Notes: generated by a model from the letters alone, not told the origin. Shown: positions 27,834 to 37,319, counted from the stretch's first letter. The stretch: DNA of 64,000 nt from Bacteroides sp. OM05-12 (GCF_003438995.1 NZ_QSUN01000016.1:19284-83283), one strand, 5' to 3'. Made by a program: numbers and translations.

Positions 27834-29774
27834 ATGAGCTATTTACGATTTGATAAGACTCTGATGGTGAACTTGGAAGAATCCTTGCAAAGAGAGATTC
27901 TCCGCACAAACAGATCGGGAGCCTATCATTGCACTACGGTTGTAGATTGCAATACCAGAAAATACCATGGACTGCTGGTTATTCCTGTTCCTGAACTGGA
28001 TGACGAGAACCATGTGCTTCTGTCTTCGCTCGATGAGACTGTTATTCAGCATGGTGCGGAGTTCAATCTTGGGCTTCATAAGTATCAGGGTAATAATTAC
28101 AGTCCCAACGGTCATAAGTATATTCGTGAGTTTGATTGTGAGAAAGTTCCAACAACTACATATCGTGTCGGCGGAGTAATAATGAAAAAGGAAAAGGTTT
28201 TCGTTCATCACGAGAACCGTATTCTTATTCGTTATACTTTGGTTGATGCGCATTCTGCGACAAAACTTCGTTTTCGTCCGTTTCTTGCTTTCCGTAGCGT
28301 GAAGCAGTATACTCACGAGAATGCACAGGCCAGCCGGGAATATCAGGAAGTGGAGAACGGAATTAAAACATGTATGTATCCGGGTTATCCCGAATTATAT
28401 ATGCAACTTAACAAAAAGTGTGAATTTCATTTTGAACCGAATTGGTACAGAGGCATCGAATATACGAAGGAGCAGGAGAGGGGATATGATTTCAATGAAG
28501 ACCTTTATGTTCCGGGATATTTTGAAGTAGATATCAAAAAGGGCGAGAGCGTAGTCTTCTCTGCCGGAATTTCGGAAGTAAACACGCGTCAGTTGAAGAA
28601 AGTGTTTCAAGAAGAAGTGGATGATCGTACTCCGCGCGACAGTTTCTTGCATTGCCTGATAAATTCAGCTCATCAATTTCATAATAAACAAGGAGATAAG
28701 CATTATATCTTAGCCGGTTATCCATGGTTTAACTGCCGTGCACGGGATATGTTCATTGCTTTGCCCGGTCTTACACTGGCCATTGATGAAATTGATGAAT
28801 TTGAATCGACAATGGCAACGGCGGAAGTCGCCATCCGGAATTTTATTAAGAGCGGGTCGAGCGAATGTAAAATCTATGAGATGGAACATCCTGATGTGCT
28901 TCTTTGGGCGGTATGGAGTTTGCAGCAGTATGCAAAAACAACCTCACGTGAGCAATGCCGACAGAAGTACGGGGATCTGCTTGAAAAGATTATAGAATAT
29001 ATCCGTAGGGAGAAACATGATAATTTGTTTTTGCATGACAACGGATTGCTTTATGCCAACGGAAAAGAAAAAGCCATTACATGGATGAATTCTACGGTTG
29101 ACGGACATCCGGTTATTCCCCGTACAGGATATATCGTGGAATTTAACGCATTATGGTATAATGCTCTTCGTTTCGTGGCAGAAATATCCCGTGAAGGCGG
29201 TAATGCTGATTATGCCGAACTGTTGGATAGCTTGGCTGCTAAAGCAGCTGAATCATTTATTGAAACATTCCGTAACGAATATGGTTATTTATTCGATTAT
29301 GTGGATGGAAACATGATGGATTGGAGTGTTCGTCCGAATATGATATTTACAGTTGCTTTTGATTATTCTCCGCTTGACCAGGCTCAGAAGAAAAAAGTAT
29401 TGGATATAGTGACGAGAGAATTGGTAACCCCCAAGGGAATACGTTCGTTAAGTCCCAAGAGTGGAGGTTACAATCCTAATTATGTCGGTCCTCAGATTCA
29501 GCGTGACTATGCTTATCATCAGGGTACGGCATGGCCATGGCTAATGGGATTTTATATGGAGGCTTATTTACGTATTTATAAGATGAGTGGTATTTCGTTT
29601 GTGGAACGCCAATTGATTGGCTTTGAAGAAGAGATGACGCGTCATTGTATTGGTTCTATTCCGGAATTATTTGATGGAAATCCTCCTTTCAAAGGGCGTG
29701 GAGCTGTATCTTTTGCAATGAATATTGCTGAGTTCTTACGTATATTAAAGCTTTTGAGTAGATATAACCAATAA
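27834..29774 (+). CDS. Glycogen debranching enzyme (amylo-alpha-1,6-glucosidase, GH133-type)
   Basis: The 646-residue cytoplasmic protein has no signal peptide. The N-terminal part is the bacterial/archaeal debranching N-domain (about 10-225, GAYHCTTVVDCNTRKYHGLLV). The C-terminal part is an (alpha/alpha)6 barrel with YILAGYPWFNCRARDMFIALPG, DGHPVIPRTGYIVEFNALW and the closing YHQGTAWPWLMG. It hydrolyses alpha-1,6 branch points. It is first in an operon with a GT4 glycosyltransferase (15 bp gap) and a GH57-like protein, a set I know as conserved in Bacteroides and linked to storage alpha-glucan. Confidence 0.9.
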   Translation: MSYLRFDKTLMVNLEESLQREILRTNRSGAYHCTTVVDCNTRKYHGLLVIPVPELDDENHVLLSSLDETVIQHGAEFNLGLHKYQGNNYSPNGHKYIREFDCEKVPTTTYRVGGVIMKKEKVFVHHENRILIRYTLVDAHSATKLRFRPFLAFRSVKQYTHENAQASREYQEVENGIKTCMYPGYPELYMQLNKKCEFHFEPNWYRGIEYTKEQERGYDFNEDLYVPGYFEVDIKKGESVVFSAGISEVNTRQLKKVFQEEVDDRTPRDSFLHCLINSAHQFHNKQGDKHYILAGYPWFNCRARDMFIALPGLTLAIDEIDEFESTMATAEVAIRNFIKSGSSECKIYEMEHPDVLLWAVWSLQQYAKTTSREQCRQKYGDLLEKIIEYIRREKHDNLFLHDNGLLYANGKEKAITWMNSTVDGHPVIPRTGYIVEFNALWYNALRFVAEISREGGNADYAELLDSLAAKAAESFIETFRNEYGYLFDYVDGNMMDWSVRPNMIFTVAFDYSPLDQAQKKKVLDIVTRELVTPKGIRSLSPKSGGYNPNYVGPQIQRDYAYHQGTAWPWLMGFYMEAYLRIYKMSGISFVERQLIGFEEEMTRHCIGSIPELFDGNPPFKGRGAVSFAMNIAEFLRILKLLSRYNQ

Positions 29775-29789
29775 GGAGGAGGAACGAAT

Positions 29790-31058
29790 ATGAAAGTATT
29801 AATGTTTGGATGGGAGTTCCCTCCGCATATTTTAGGTGGTTTAGGTACTGCCAGTTATGGATTGACAAAAGGTATGTCCATGCAGGAAGATATGGAGATA
29901 ACTTTCTGTATACCGAAACCTTGGGGTGATGAGGATCAGAGTTTTCTCAAAATATTGGGAATGAATAGCGTTCCCATTGTATGGAAAGATGTAAATTGGG
30001 ATTATGTAAATGGTCGCGTGGGCAGCTATATGAATCCGCAGGATTATTTTGATTTGAGAGATCATATCTATGCTGATTTTAGTTATATGAACACGAATGA
30101 TCTTGGCTGTATGGAGTTCTCCGGTCGTTATCCGGATAATTTGCATGAGGAGATTAATAACTATTCCATTGTTGCGGGAGTGGTTGCACGTCAGCAGGAA
30201 TTTGATATTATTCATTCTCATGACTGGTTGACATATCCTGCCGGTATCCATGCAAAGCAAGTTTCCGGTAAACCGTTAGTTATCCATGTGCATGCAACGG
30301 ATTTTGACCGTAGTCGTGGAAATGTAAACCCGACTGTTTATGCAATTGAAAAGAATGGTATGGATCATGCGGATCATATCATGTGTGTAAGTGAATTGAC
30401 ACGACAAACTGTAATTCAAAAGTATTTCCAAGATCCGAAGAAAGTATCTACGGTACATAATGCCGTATCTCCACTTTCTCAAGAAATTTTGGATATAGTG
30501 CCGAAGAGGAATCCGAAAGAGAAGATTGTTACATTCCTCGGACGTATTACCATGCAGAAAGGCCCGGAATATTTTGTGGAAGCGGCAGCGATGGTATTGG
30601 CAAAGACCAAGAATATCCGTTTTGTAATGGCAGGTAGTGGCGATATGATGACACAGATGATTCATCTGGCAGCAGAGCGTGGCATTGCGGATCGTTTTCA
30701 CTTCCCCGGTTTTATGAAAGGAAAACAGGTTTATGAAGTGTTGAAAGCAAGTGATGTTTATATCATGCCGTCGGTTTCCGAACCGTTCGGTATTTCCCCA
30801 TTGGAGGCAATGCAATGCAGTGTGCCTACTATCATATCTAAACAATCAGGATGTGCTGAGATTCTCGACAAATGTATTAAAACAGATTATTGGGATATTC
30901 ATGCAATGGCTGATGCCATTTATTCTATTTGTACTTATCCGGCTATGTATGACTATTTGAAGGTGGAAGGTAAAAAAGAAGTCGATAATATCAAATGGGA
31001 GAATGTAGGATATAAAGTTCGTGGTATATACGACGAGATTTTGAAAAATTATAGATAA
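29790..31058 (+). CDS. GT4-family glycosyltransferase (alpha-glucan/glycogen synthesis)
   Basis: The 422-residue GT-B enzyme begins MKVLMFGWEFPPHILGGLG, the donor-loop glycine motif of starch/glycogen synthase-like transferases. The C-terminal domain has VTFLGRITMQKGPEYFVEAA and PSVSEPFGISPLEAMQ, the E-x7-E nucleotide-sugar site. It is cytoplasmic. Between debranching enzyme and GH57-like protein, the likely role is elongation of the alpha-glucan. Donor sugar cannot be read from sequence. Confidence 0.85.
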   Translation: MKVLMFGWEFPPHILGGLGTASYGLTKGMSMQEDMEITFCIPKPWGDEDQSFLKILGMNSVPIVWKDVNWDYVNGRVGSYMNPQDYFDLRDHIYADFSYMNTNDLGCMEFSGRYPDNLHEEINNYSIVAGVVARQQEFDIIHSHDWLTYPAGIHAKQVSGKPLVIHVHATDFDRSRGNVNPTVYAIEKNGMDHADHIMCVSELTRQTVIQKYFQDPKKVSTVHNAVSPLSQEILDIVPKRNPKEKIVTFLGRITMQKGPEYFVEAAAMVLAKTKNIRFVMAGSGDMMTQMIHLAAERGIADRFHFPGFMKGKQVYEVLKASDVYIMPSVSEPFGISPLEAMQCSVPTIISKQSGCAEILDKCIKTDYWDIHAMADAIYSICTYPAMYDYLKVEGKKEVDNIKWENVGYKVRGIYDEILKNYR

Positions 31059-31076
31059 CAATAAAATAATATAGAT

Positions 31077-32477
31077 ATGAAAACAATCTGTCTTTATTTC
31101 GAGATTCATCAAATTGTCCACTTGAAACGTTACCGTTTCTTCGATATAGGCACAGACCATTATTATTATGATGATTATGCAAATGAAACGGGAATGTCCG
31201 ATGTTGTGGAACGCTCTTATAAACCGGCTTTGTCTGCATTGATTGAGATGGTGAAAAACTCGGATGGAGCTTTTAAAGTGGCTTTGTCTGTTTCCGGTGT
31301 GGCGTTAGAGCAAATGGAAATGCATGCCCCTTGTGTGATTGATTTGCTTAATCAATTAAATGACACCGGATGTTGTGAATTCTTATGTGAACCTTACTCT
31401 CATGGTTTATCCTCACTTGTTAATGAGGATTGTTTCCGTGAAGAAGTGAAACGTCAGAGTGATAAGATCAAGCAATTGTTTGGCAAGGCGCCGAAAGTAT
31501 TCCGTAATTCAAGTCTGATTTATTCGGATGAGATTGGTGCGACTGTAGCCGGTATGGGATTTAAAGGCATGTTGACAGAAGGCGCTAAACATGTGCTTGG
31601 CTGGAAGAGCCCGCATTATTTGTACCATTGTAATCAAGCTCCGAGCCTTAAATTATTATTGAGAGATTTCAAACTATCGGATGATATCAGTTTGCGTTTC
31701 TCAAATGCGGATTGGAGTGAATATCCGTTATTTGCCGATAAGTATGTAGATTGGATTGCTGCATTGCCGCAAGAAGAGCAAGTAATCAATATCTTTATGG
31801 AATTGAGTGCGTTAGGCGTAGCTCAACCCCTTTCTTCTAATATTCTTGAATTTTTGAAAGCTCTTCCGGCTTGTGCAAAGGCTAAGGGCATAACTTTCTC
31901 TACTCCATCGGAGATTATTGGAAAGCTTAAGTCTGTATCACAGATTGATGTGCCTTATCCGATGTCTTGGTGTGATGAAGAACGTGACATTAGTCCATGG
32001 CTTGGAAATCCTCTTCAAAGAGAGGCATTCAATAAACTTTATAGTGTTGCGGAACGTGTGCATTTATGTGATGATCGTCGTATCAAGCAGGATTGGGATT
32101 ATTTGCAAGCAAGCAATAATTTCCGTTTTATGACGACAAAGAATTCCGGAGTAGGAATAAACCGTGGAATATATGATTCTCCCTATGATGCTTTCACGAA
32201 TTATATGAATATTTTGGGTGATTTTATTAATCGTGTGAATTCTCTTTATCCGGAAGATGTGGATGATGAAGAACTAAACTCTTTACTTACTACAATAAAA
32301 AATCAGGGTGAAGAATTAGTTGAGCTACATAAAGAACTGGATAAACTTGAAAGTAAGTTGGAGAAGACAAAATCAGCTTCTGCTCCGAAGGTTAAGCCGA
32401 CAGTTAAAGCTACTGCAAAAGTTGCAAAGCCTAAAGCTGTAGAAGCTAAAAAAACTCCGGCTAAGAAAGAAAAATAA
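31077..32477 (+). CDS. GH57 alpha-amylase-like protein, probably catalytically dead
   Basis: The 466-residue protein has a GH57 fold start (YFEIHQ) and ends in a Lys/Ala/Pro-rich tail (about 430-466). The stretch that in active GH57 amylases reads FRNTELIY reads FRNSSLIY here, so Ser146 replaces the nucleophile Glu. The second catalytic stretch, usually MDYETFGEH, reads MELSALGVA, so Glu242 replaces the acid/base Asp and the following residues are lost. Bacteroidetes GH57 amylase-like proteins with such losses have been described. It may bind glucan or scaffold the operon's enzymes. It is last in the three-gene operon (18 bp gap) and followed by a strong terminator. Confidence 0.82.
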   Translation: MKTICLYFEIHQIVHLKRYRFFDIGTDHYYYDDYANETGMSDVVERSYKPALSALIEMVKNSDGAFKVALSVSGVALEQMEMHAPCVIDLLNQLNDTGCCEFLCEPYSHGLSSLVNEDCFREEVKRQSDKIKQLFGKAPKVFRNSSLIYSDEIGATVAGMGFKGMLTEGAKHVLGWKSPHYLYHCNQAPSLKLLLRDFKLSDDISLRFSNADWSEYPLFADKYVDWIAALPQEEQVINIFMELSALGVAQPLSSNILEFLKALPACAKAKGITFSTPSEIIGKLKSVSQIDVPYPMSWCDEERDISPWLGNPLQREAFNKLYSVAERVHLCDDRRIKQDWDYLQASNNFRFMTTKNSGVGINRGIYDSPYDAFTNYMNILGDFINRVNSLYPEDVDDEELNSLLTTIKNQGEELVELHKELDKLESKLEKTKSASAPKVKPTVKATAKVAKPKAVEAKKTPAKKEK

Positions 32478-32499
32478 AAAGTCTCATTTAGGTATAATA

Positions 32500-32527
32500 A
32501 AAAAGCAGCTTTTAAAAGCTGCTTTTT
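32500..32527. terminator. Bidirectional terminator between convergent genes
   Basis: Perfect palindrome with 14-nt arms (AAAAAGCAGCTTTT and its complement), U-rich on both strands. It lies between the GH57-like gene and the DUF4270 gene, which converge. Confidence 0.85.
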
Positions 32528-32543
32528 TATTATCATGTTATTG

Positions 32544-34001
32544 TTATTTGAAAGTCGTATAAGTAACGTATAAATTGATCTTTTCTCCTTCCGAACCACC
32601 CTCCAGCTTGGCACTTGTAAGTTTCAAATCATGGCTGACGGCAACTACCGACTGATCTGTCCCCGAACTTTGAGTGATATTAACCGGTATTAATACAATT
32701 TTATTCCAGTCCGGATTCTTGTTTACCCAATCGGCATCTTTACTTTCCCCTTCTTTTCTCTCAGCAATACAAGCATTTACTAAATTGTTGATGTTACTGA
32801 ATTTATAAATGTTATTGCTACCTAATGTTGTTACATAAGATGTTTTGTTATCGTACAATTCATTCTTCTCAAAGAAAGAGTACATCTCTTTTTTGCGTAC
32901 CATTAAGATATATCCGGCTTTAGGCATCTTATACGGTGTGAGATTGCTTCCCGTTTCGTTGTAGGTAGTAAAGCTTAATTGCACTGAATTGAGTGTGTCT
33001 TTGGCATACTCTCCTGCATTTATTTGATCTATCGGTAATGTCGCTTCCGTGAAAATTCCGGCAGGGCTTTTTAAATAAGTCCAATTGTTCTGGGCTACTA
33101 AGTCTTTGAGCTTTGCTGAATTTTGGAATCTGTTTGCCTGAATGACTTCTTTGGTTGCGGAGAATACTGCCAGACTTTTTACCTTTATGGAGTCTTTGTC
33201 AGGTTCTCGAGTTGTTTTATCACGGATTATATTCCCTAATGTATCGGTTCCATATATATCAGCTGTTAGAATTAAATCCATATCACTTAAATAAAGGATG
33301 TTTCCGTCGCCACTTTCATGTTTGACATAAACTCCTTTGAATACATTTTGGATAAAAGACTCTGAGTTTGCGAAATAACCAGGGTTATTTTTATTCGCTT
33401 CTATAATTCTGTTTGCTAACTCCTTGGATAGGTCGGTTCTTATAGAATATGAATAGTAAGTGTTCCATAAGGAATCTTTTACCGACATATCTTTAATCGT
33501 ATAATATTTACTTCCTAATGGTTGTGAAGCAGGATTATAATATTTCTCAGGATCGACAGCTGAATAATAATAGTCTTTATTACTTTGTAGATAATTATTT
33601 AGCTCATAAACGACCAATTTGTTTTGCGCGGTTGAATCTCCGTAGAAATCGTTTTTATTGTAGTATAAATATAGAAGTGCTTTATAGGAATCTTTGACTA
33701 TTAAACTGTCAGGAATTGTATCTAATCTGATTGTCAGGTTATCTATACAGTTAAATTGAGTCATAAAGTCCGCTTCAAATACGCCAAAGTCCGGGTCGGT
33801 GTATTTTCCTAAATACGCAGTGCTTGTTCTGGCATATATAGAATCCGCCAAAATAGATCTGGTTGTAACTTCAAATATCGCATTCTTGACTTCGATTTTA
33901 TCTCCGTCCTGCATCATACTTTCTCCTAAGTTTCCGGTATTGTCATCGCATCCGAAAAGAACAAGGGCGAGTAAAGCTACCCACAAATATTTTATTTTCA
34001 T
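32544..34001 (-). CDS. DUF4270 lipoprotein
   Basis: The 485-residue protein starts at the ATG at 34001, giving MKIKYLWVALLALVLFGC with lipidated Cys18. The 40 codons upstream come from a TTG and overlap the previous gene, so I reject them. It has the DUF4270 look: repeated statements of yield and strand such as SIYARTSTAYLGKYTDPDFGVFEADF. The biochemical role is unknown; it is expected in the outer membrane. It follows the short glycogen synthase-like gene by 19 bp, and that pairing is common in Bacteroides. Confidence 0.8.
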   Translation of the reverse strand: MKIKYLWVALLALVLFGCDDNTGNLGESMMQDGDKIEVKNAIFEVTTRSILADSIYARTSTAYLGKYTDPDFGVFEADFMTQFNCIDNLTIRLDTIPDSLIVKDSYKALLYLYYNKNDFYGDSTAQNKLVVYELNNYLQSNKDYYYSAVDPEKYYNPASQPLGSKYYTIKDMSVKDSLWNTYYSYSIRTDLSKELANRIIEANKNNPGYFANSESFIQNVFKGVYVKHESGDGNILYLSDMDLILTADIYGTDTLGNIIRDKTTREPDKDSIKVKSLAVFSATKEVIQANRFQNSAKLKDLVAQNNWTYLKSPAGIFTEATLPIDQINAGEYAKDTLNSVQLSFTTYNETGSNLTPYKMPKAGYILMVRKKEMYSFFEKNELYDNKTSYVTTLGSNNIYKFSNINNLVNACIAERKEGESKDADWVNKNPDWNKIVLIPVNITQSSGTDQSVVAVSHDLKLTSAKLEGGSEGEKINLYVTYTTFK

Positions 34002-34020
34002 TGATTTGTCTGATTTGAAT

Positions 34021-34845
34021 TTATTTCTTTTCAGTTTCCCATACTTGGTCGTAGAATTGGTCAAAAGCCTCGATATAGTTATCCGGTGATTGATAATCAA
34101 GGATAGGAATACCTGACTCATTTGCGAATTTCATGACATCTTGGTTCACCGATTCACTGTTTTGAATTACTCCGTCGGAATAGGAGATTGCCAATTTTAT
34201 TAGTTCGGTGTAGTCAACCGGTTTATTTATTGATTTTAAATTATCTTCTTCAATGCCTTTTAATAGTAATTTAGACGTAAAATCATTATTAAAGCTGGAT
34301 TTAAAATCATCTTCATATACAGAGAAAATCACTTTTGAATCCCGAAAAGACGGTTCGTCTTTATATGCTTTCTTTATATATAAAGGAGCTAATGCTGTCA
34401 TCCATCCGTGACAATGGATAATATCCGGACACCAACGTAGTTTTTTTACTGTTTCCAATACTCCTCTGGCATAGAAGATTGCACGGCTGTCATTATCTTC
34501 GTATTCGACATCGTTTTCGTCAACCTTTTGTAATCTGTTCTGGAAATAGTCGTCATTATCGATGAAATAGACTTGCATTCTTGCTGATTGGATGGAAGCC
34601 ACTTTTATGATAAGAGGATGGTCCGTGTCATCAATGATAAGGTTCATTCCTGAAAGGCGGATAACTTCATGCAGTTGGTTTCTGCGTTCATTGATATTCC
34701 CCCATTTAGGCATAAATGTCCTTATCTCTCTACCTTTCTCCTGAATAGCTTGTGGAAGGTATCTGCCGATATTGGCCATTTCTGATTCCGGAACGTAAGG
34801 AGTAATTTCTTGTGTAATAAATAAAACCTTGTTAGCTTTCATCAT
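34021..34845 (-). CDS. One-domain glycogen/starch synthase homologue (GT5 N-domain)
   Basis: The 274-residue protein matches only the N-terminal Rossmann half of glycogen synthase: KVLFITQEITPYVPESEMANIGRYLPQAI, then PDIIHCHGWMTALAPLYIKKAY. The usual acceptor-loop K-x-G-G-L is changed to ESEMANIG, and the whole C-terminal nucleotide-sugar domain (about 200 residues) is missing. It is therefore unlikely to be a working synthase alone. The frame is clean and a lipoprotein gene follows closely, so this is a real short gene rather than recent decay. It could be regulatory or act with a partner. It is divergent from panC. Confidence 0.75.
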   Translation of the reverse strand: MMKANKVLFITQEITPYVPESEMANIGRYLPQAIQEKGREIRTFMPKWGNINERRNQLHEVIRLSGMNLIIDDTDHPLIIKVASIQSARMQVYFIDNDDYFQNRLQKVDENDVEYEDNDSRAIFYARGVLETVKKLRWCPDIIHCHGWMTALAPLYIKKAYKDEPSFRDSKVIFSVYEDDFKSSFNNDFTSKLLLKGIEEDNLKSINKPVDYTELIKLAISYSDGVIQNSESVNQDVMKFANESGIPILDYQSPDNYIEAFDQFYDQVWETEKK

Positions 34846-35094
34846 TTATAATATCTTTCTCTTCAAATATTCTGCAAAGATAATAAAAAAAAAGCGCATT
34901 TATACAAGTTTCTTAAGGCAATAATTGGAACGGAGATGTTAACTCCTTATTATTCAGTCTTTAAATAGATACTGTAGGCTGATCTTAAATCGTCAGCTTT
35001 TGCATTAATTTATAATATTTCTTCTTTATATGGTAAATTATCGTTTATTTTGCACGGTTTTTTTGTGGAACAAGGAATAAACATTAGAATAGAA

Positions 35095-35940
35095 ATGAAA
35101 TTAGTACATACTATCAGCGACTTACAAGCTGAATTGTCGGCTTTGAAAGCTCAGAATAAAAAGGTAGGGTTGGTTCCCACGATGGGTGCTTTGCATGCCG
35201 GGCATGCTTCGTTGGTTAAACGTTGTGTAGAGGAAAACGATGTGGCTGTGGTTAGCGTTTTTGTAAATCCTACACAGTTTAATGATAAGAATGATTTAAT
35301 CAAGTATCCGCGTACACTGGATGCTGACTGTGAATTGTTGGAGTCGGTGGGAGCGAGTTTCGTTTTTGCTCCTTCTGTGGAGGAGATGTATCCGGAACCT
35401 GATACTCGTGTCTTTAGTTTTTCTCCGTTGGATACTGTCATGGAAGGTAAGTTCCGTCCGGGACATTTTAACGGTGTGGCACAGATTGTTAGTAAATTGT
35501 TTGATGCGGTACGACCGGATCGTGCTTATTTCGGTGAGAAAGATTTTCAGCAGTTGGCTATCATTCGCAAAATGGTGAAACAGTTGCATTATAACTTGGA
35601 AATAGTAGGATGTCCTATTGTACGTGAAGAGGATGGGTTGGCTTTAAGTAGCAGAAATGCAAGACTTTCTACCGTAGAACGTGAAATAGCTTTAAATATA
35701 TCGAAGACTTTATATAAAAGTCGTACCTTTGCTGTCGATCATTCGGTGGAAGAGACTTTGCAGTTTGTTGAAAGTGAAATAGGAAAGGTGCAGGGATTGC
35801 AACTTGAGTATTTTGAGATTGTGGACGGAAATACATTGCAAAGTATTGCCAACTGGGATGATACAACGTATGCCGTAGGGTGCATAACTGTATTTTGCGG
35901 TGAAGTGCGTTTGATAGATAATATCAAATATAAAGAATAA
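35095..35940 (+). CDS. panC: Pantothenate synthetase
   Basis: The 281-residue enzyme condenses pantoate and beta-alanine with ATP, the last step to pantothenate. Motifs are [14 protein letters not shown] (HIGH-type ATP site), [27 protein letters not shown] and [11 protein letters not shown]. The start at ATG 35095 gives the family length; an in-frame TTG 45 bp upstream would add a non-conserved leader. panD follows 18 bp downstream. Confidence 0.96.
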   Translation: MKLVHTISDLQAELSALKAQNKKVGLVPTMGALHAGHASLVKRCVEENDVAVVSVFVNPTQFNDKNDLIKYPRTLDADCELLESVGASFVFAPSVEEMYPEPDTRVFSFSPLDTVMEGKFRPGHFNGVAQIVSKLFDAVRPDRAYFGEKDFQQLAIIRKMVKQLHYNLEIVGCPIVREEDGLALSSRNARLSTVEREIALNISKTLYKSRTFAVDHSVEETLQFVESEIGKVQGLQLEYFEIVDGNTLQSIANWDDTTYAVGCITVFCGEVRLIDNIKYKE

Positions 35941-35958
35941 CTAAATAAACTAAGCCTT

Positions 35959-36312
35959 ATGATGATTGAAGTGATAAAGTCTAAATTACACTGTGTACGT
36001 GTGACGGAGGCTGATTTGAATTACATGGGTAGTATAACGATTGATGAGGACTTAATGGATGCGGCGAATATGATTGCCGGAGAGAAAGTTCATATCGTAG
36101 ACAATAATAATGGGGAACGTTTTGAAACTTATATTATAAAAGGAGAACGAGGTTCCGGTAAGATTTGTTTGAATGGGGCGGCTGCCCGTAAAGTTCAGGT
36201 GGGTGATATTGTCATTATTATGTCGTATGCCATGATGGATTTTGAAGAAGCTAAGACTTTTAAGCCGACAATCGTTTTTCCCGATTCTACTACCAATAAA
36301 TTAGTAAAGTAA
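35959..36312 (+). CDS. panD: Aspartate 1-decarboxylase proenzyme
   Basis: The 117-residue pyruvoyl enzyme makes beta-alanine from aspartate, the substrate of the preceding PanC. Self-cleavage is at Gly24-Ser25 (NYMGSITID). Further conserved parts are [10 protein letters not shown] and [13 protein letters not shown]. It forms a two-gene pantothenate operon with panC and ends at the repeat region, which carries a hairpin terminator at 36580-36600. Confidence 0.95.
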   Translation: MMIEVIKSKLHCVRVTEADLNYMGSITIDEDLMDAANMIAGEKVHIVDNNNGERFETYIIKGERGSGKICLNGAAARKVQVGDIVIIMSYAMMDFEEAKTFKPTIVFPDSTTNKLVK

Positions 36313-36579
36313 GTCTATTCGTATAAGCGAAACTCATAAACATATATTCCTACATCTTTAGAGATTTCTTTTTGGAAGTTTTCTGACTGATGTAGGATTT
36401 TTTGTTTTCATCTTACTGGTACTTGTTATTAAACATACGGTCGGTTGTTTGCAAACGATAGGAGTTTGCCATCAAACGACCGTATGTTTGTCTTCAATCG
36501 TCCGGGTGTTTTTATCACCTAAGGGAGCGTTGTCTAACACTCAAGGGAGCGATAGCTTACAGCTACTGGAGCGTTAGCC

Positions 36580-36600
36580 AACGCTCCCTTGAGCGTTTTT
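36580..36600 (+). terminator. Terminator of panCD, inside the repeat
   Basis: AACGCTC - CCTT - GAGCGTT is a perfect 7-bp hairpin followed by TTT. It is part of the GGGAGCG inverted repeat, so the repeat element itself supplies the terminator. Confidence 0.55.
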
Positions 36601-36742
36601 AGTTTGCTTATTTCGCTAAATTAGCTGTTTTGCAATTTACTTTAAACTGTCTTCACCTTATCACTATTTGCAGCTTTGTGTTTGATTGTCAATTGATTGC
36701 AGTGCAGGTGACTTTTTGAGTTGAGGATTGAGAGCTAAAAAT

Positions 36743-36772
36743 AAGCCGTTTCGTTGTGATACGAAACGGCTT
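36743..36772 (-). terminator. Terminator of the short GH13 C-domain gene
   Basis: Perfect 11-bp stem AAGCCGTTTCG / CGAAACGGCTT with an 8-nt loop. On the minus strand it is followed by UUAUUUUU. It lies 12 bp after the stop of the gene at 36785. Confidence 0.8.
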
Positions 36773-36784
36773 AAATACAGAGGT

Positions 36785-37033
36785 CTATAATTCAATAATC
36801 AATGATTGACGAGCATTTAATTGCATGTTTTTTGTTAAGTCAATCTTTTTACCGCTAACGAGTTCTTGTCCGTATTGTGAACCATCAAGGATTTCCTTGT
36901 ACTGATGTATCGGTAATTCCTGTGCATCATTGGTTCCATTTAGGATTATTAACTCACTTTTACCCTGGTGCTTACGCACATACACATATATTCCCCCTGC
37001 AGGAACATTGTGCCTCACTGTTTTTGTTGTCAT
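36785..37033 (-). CDS. Orphan C-terminal beta-sandwich of a GH13 cyclomaltodextrinase/neopullulanase
   Basis: The 82-residue product (MTTKTVRHN...LIIEL) looks like only the last domain of a SusA/cyclomaltodextrinase-type amylase: VYVYVRK, LIILNGTNDAQELPI, QELVSGKKIDLTKN and the closing QLNARQSLIIEL. No catalytic domain is found upstream: the 286 bp to the right hold no related sequence. It has a clean ATG and its own terminator, so it may be expressed as a small glucan-binding module or be the stable remnant of a deleted amylase gene. It could equally be annotated as a pseudogene. Confidence 0.6.
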   Translation of the reverse strand: MTTKTVRHNVPAGGIYVYVRKHQGKSELIILNGTNDAQELPIHQYKEILDGSQYGQELVSGKKIDLTKNMQLNARQSLIIEL

Positions 37034-37267
37034 AATCAATCAATATTTGATGAATAACGGGGGCAAAGATAATGAAATAATCCATATATGGACTGGAAAT
37101 ATTTTCTCAAAAAGTATCAGATATGATGCAAACTGTATTTGGAATAGTTATATAATATATTGAAAATGTAACTTAATGTTTCTTTGGGTAGAACGCGGAA
37201 ATGTACTGTTGATAAGGGAATTGTATGTGCTCAGACTGCTTTTTACTGCATTTTGCTGTATAAAAAA

Positions 37268-37296
37268 ACTCCTGCTCTATTATAGAACAGGAGTTT
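37268..37296 (-). terminator. Terminator of the decarboxylase operon
   Basis: ACTCCTGCTCT / AGAACAGGAGT hairpin with one mismatch and a short loop, flanked by A-runs on the left and T-runs on the right. It serves the minus-strand operon ending at 37320 and may act in both directions. Confidence 0.75.
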
Positions 37297-37319
37297 TTCT
37301 TTATAGAATATTTTTTGAT

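Larger units (their letters stand above)
36313..36784. repeat. Convergent intergenic composite repeat region
   Basis: This is a 472-bp gap between 3' ends. It holds the palindromic unit 36434-36486 with the same 22-bp core (36447-36468) as at 12 kb, a perfect 12-bp inverted repeat CTCAAGGGAGCG/CGCTCCCTTGAG (36540-36551, 36582-36593), and CTTCACCTTATCACT (36651-36665). The order palindrome, GGGAGCG block, CTTCACC block is the reverse of the 12-kb locus, so the composite looks like one element present twice. No gene is seen. Confidence 0.72.

Noticed and set aside
32544..34121. 525-residue form of the DUF4270 protein
   Set aside because: The first 40 residues come from a TTG inside the upstream gene; ATG 34001 gives a perfect lipoprotein signal.
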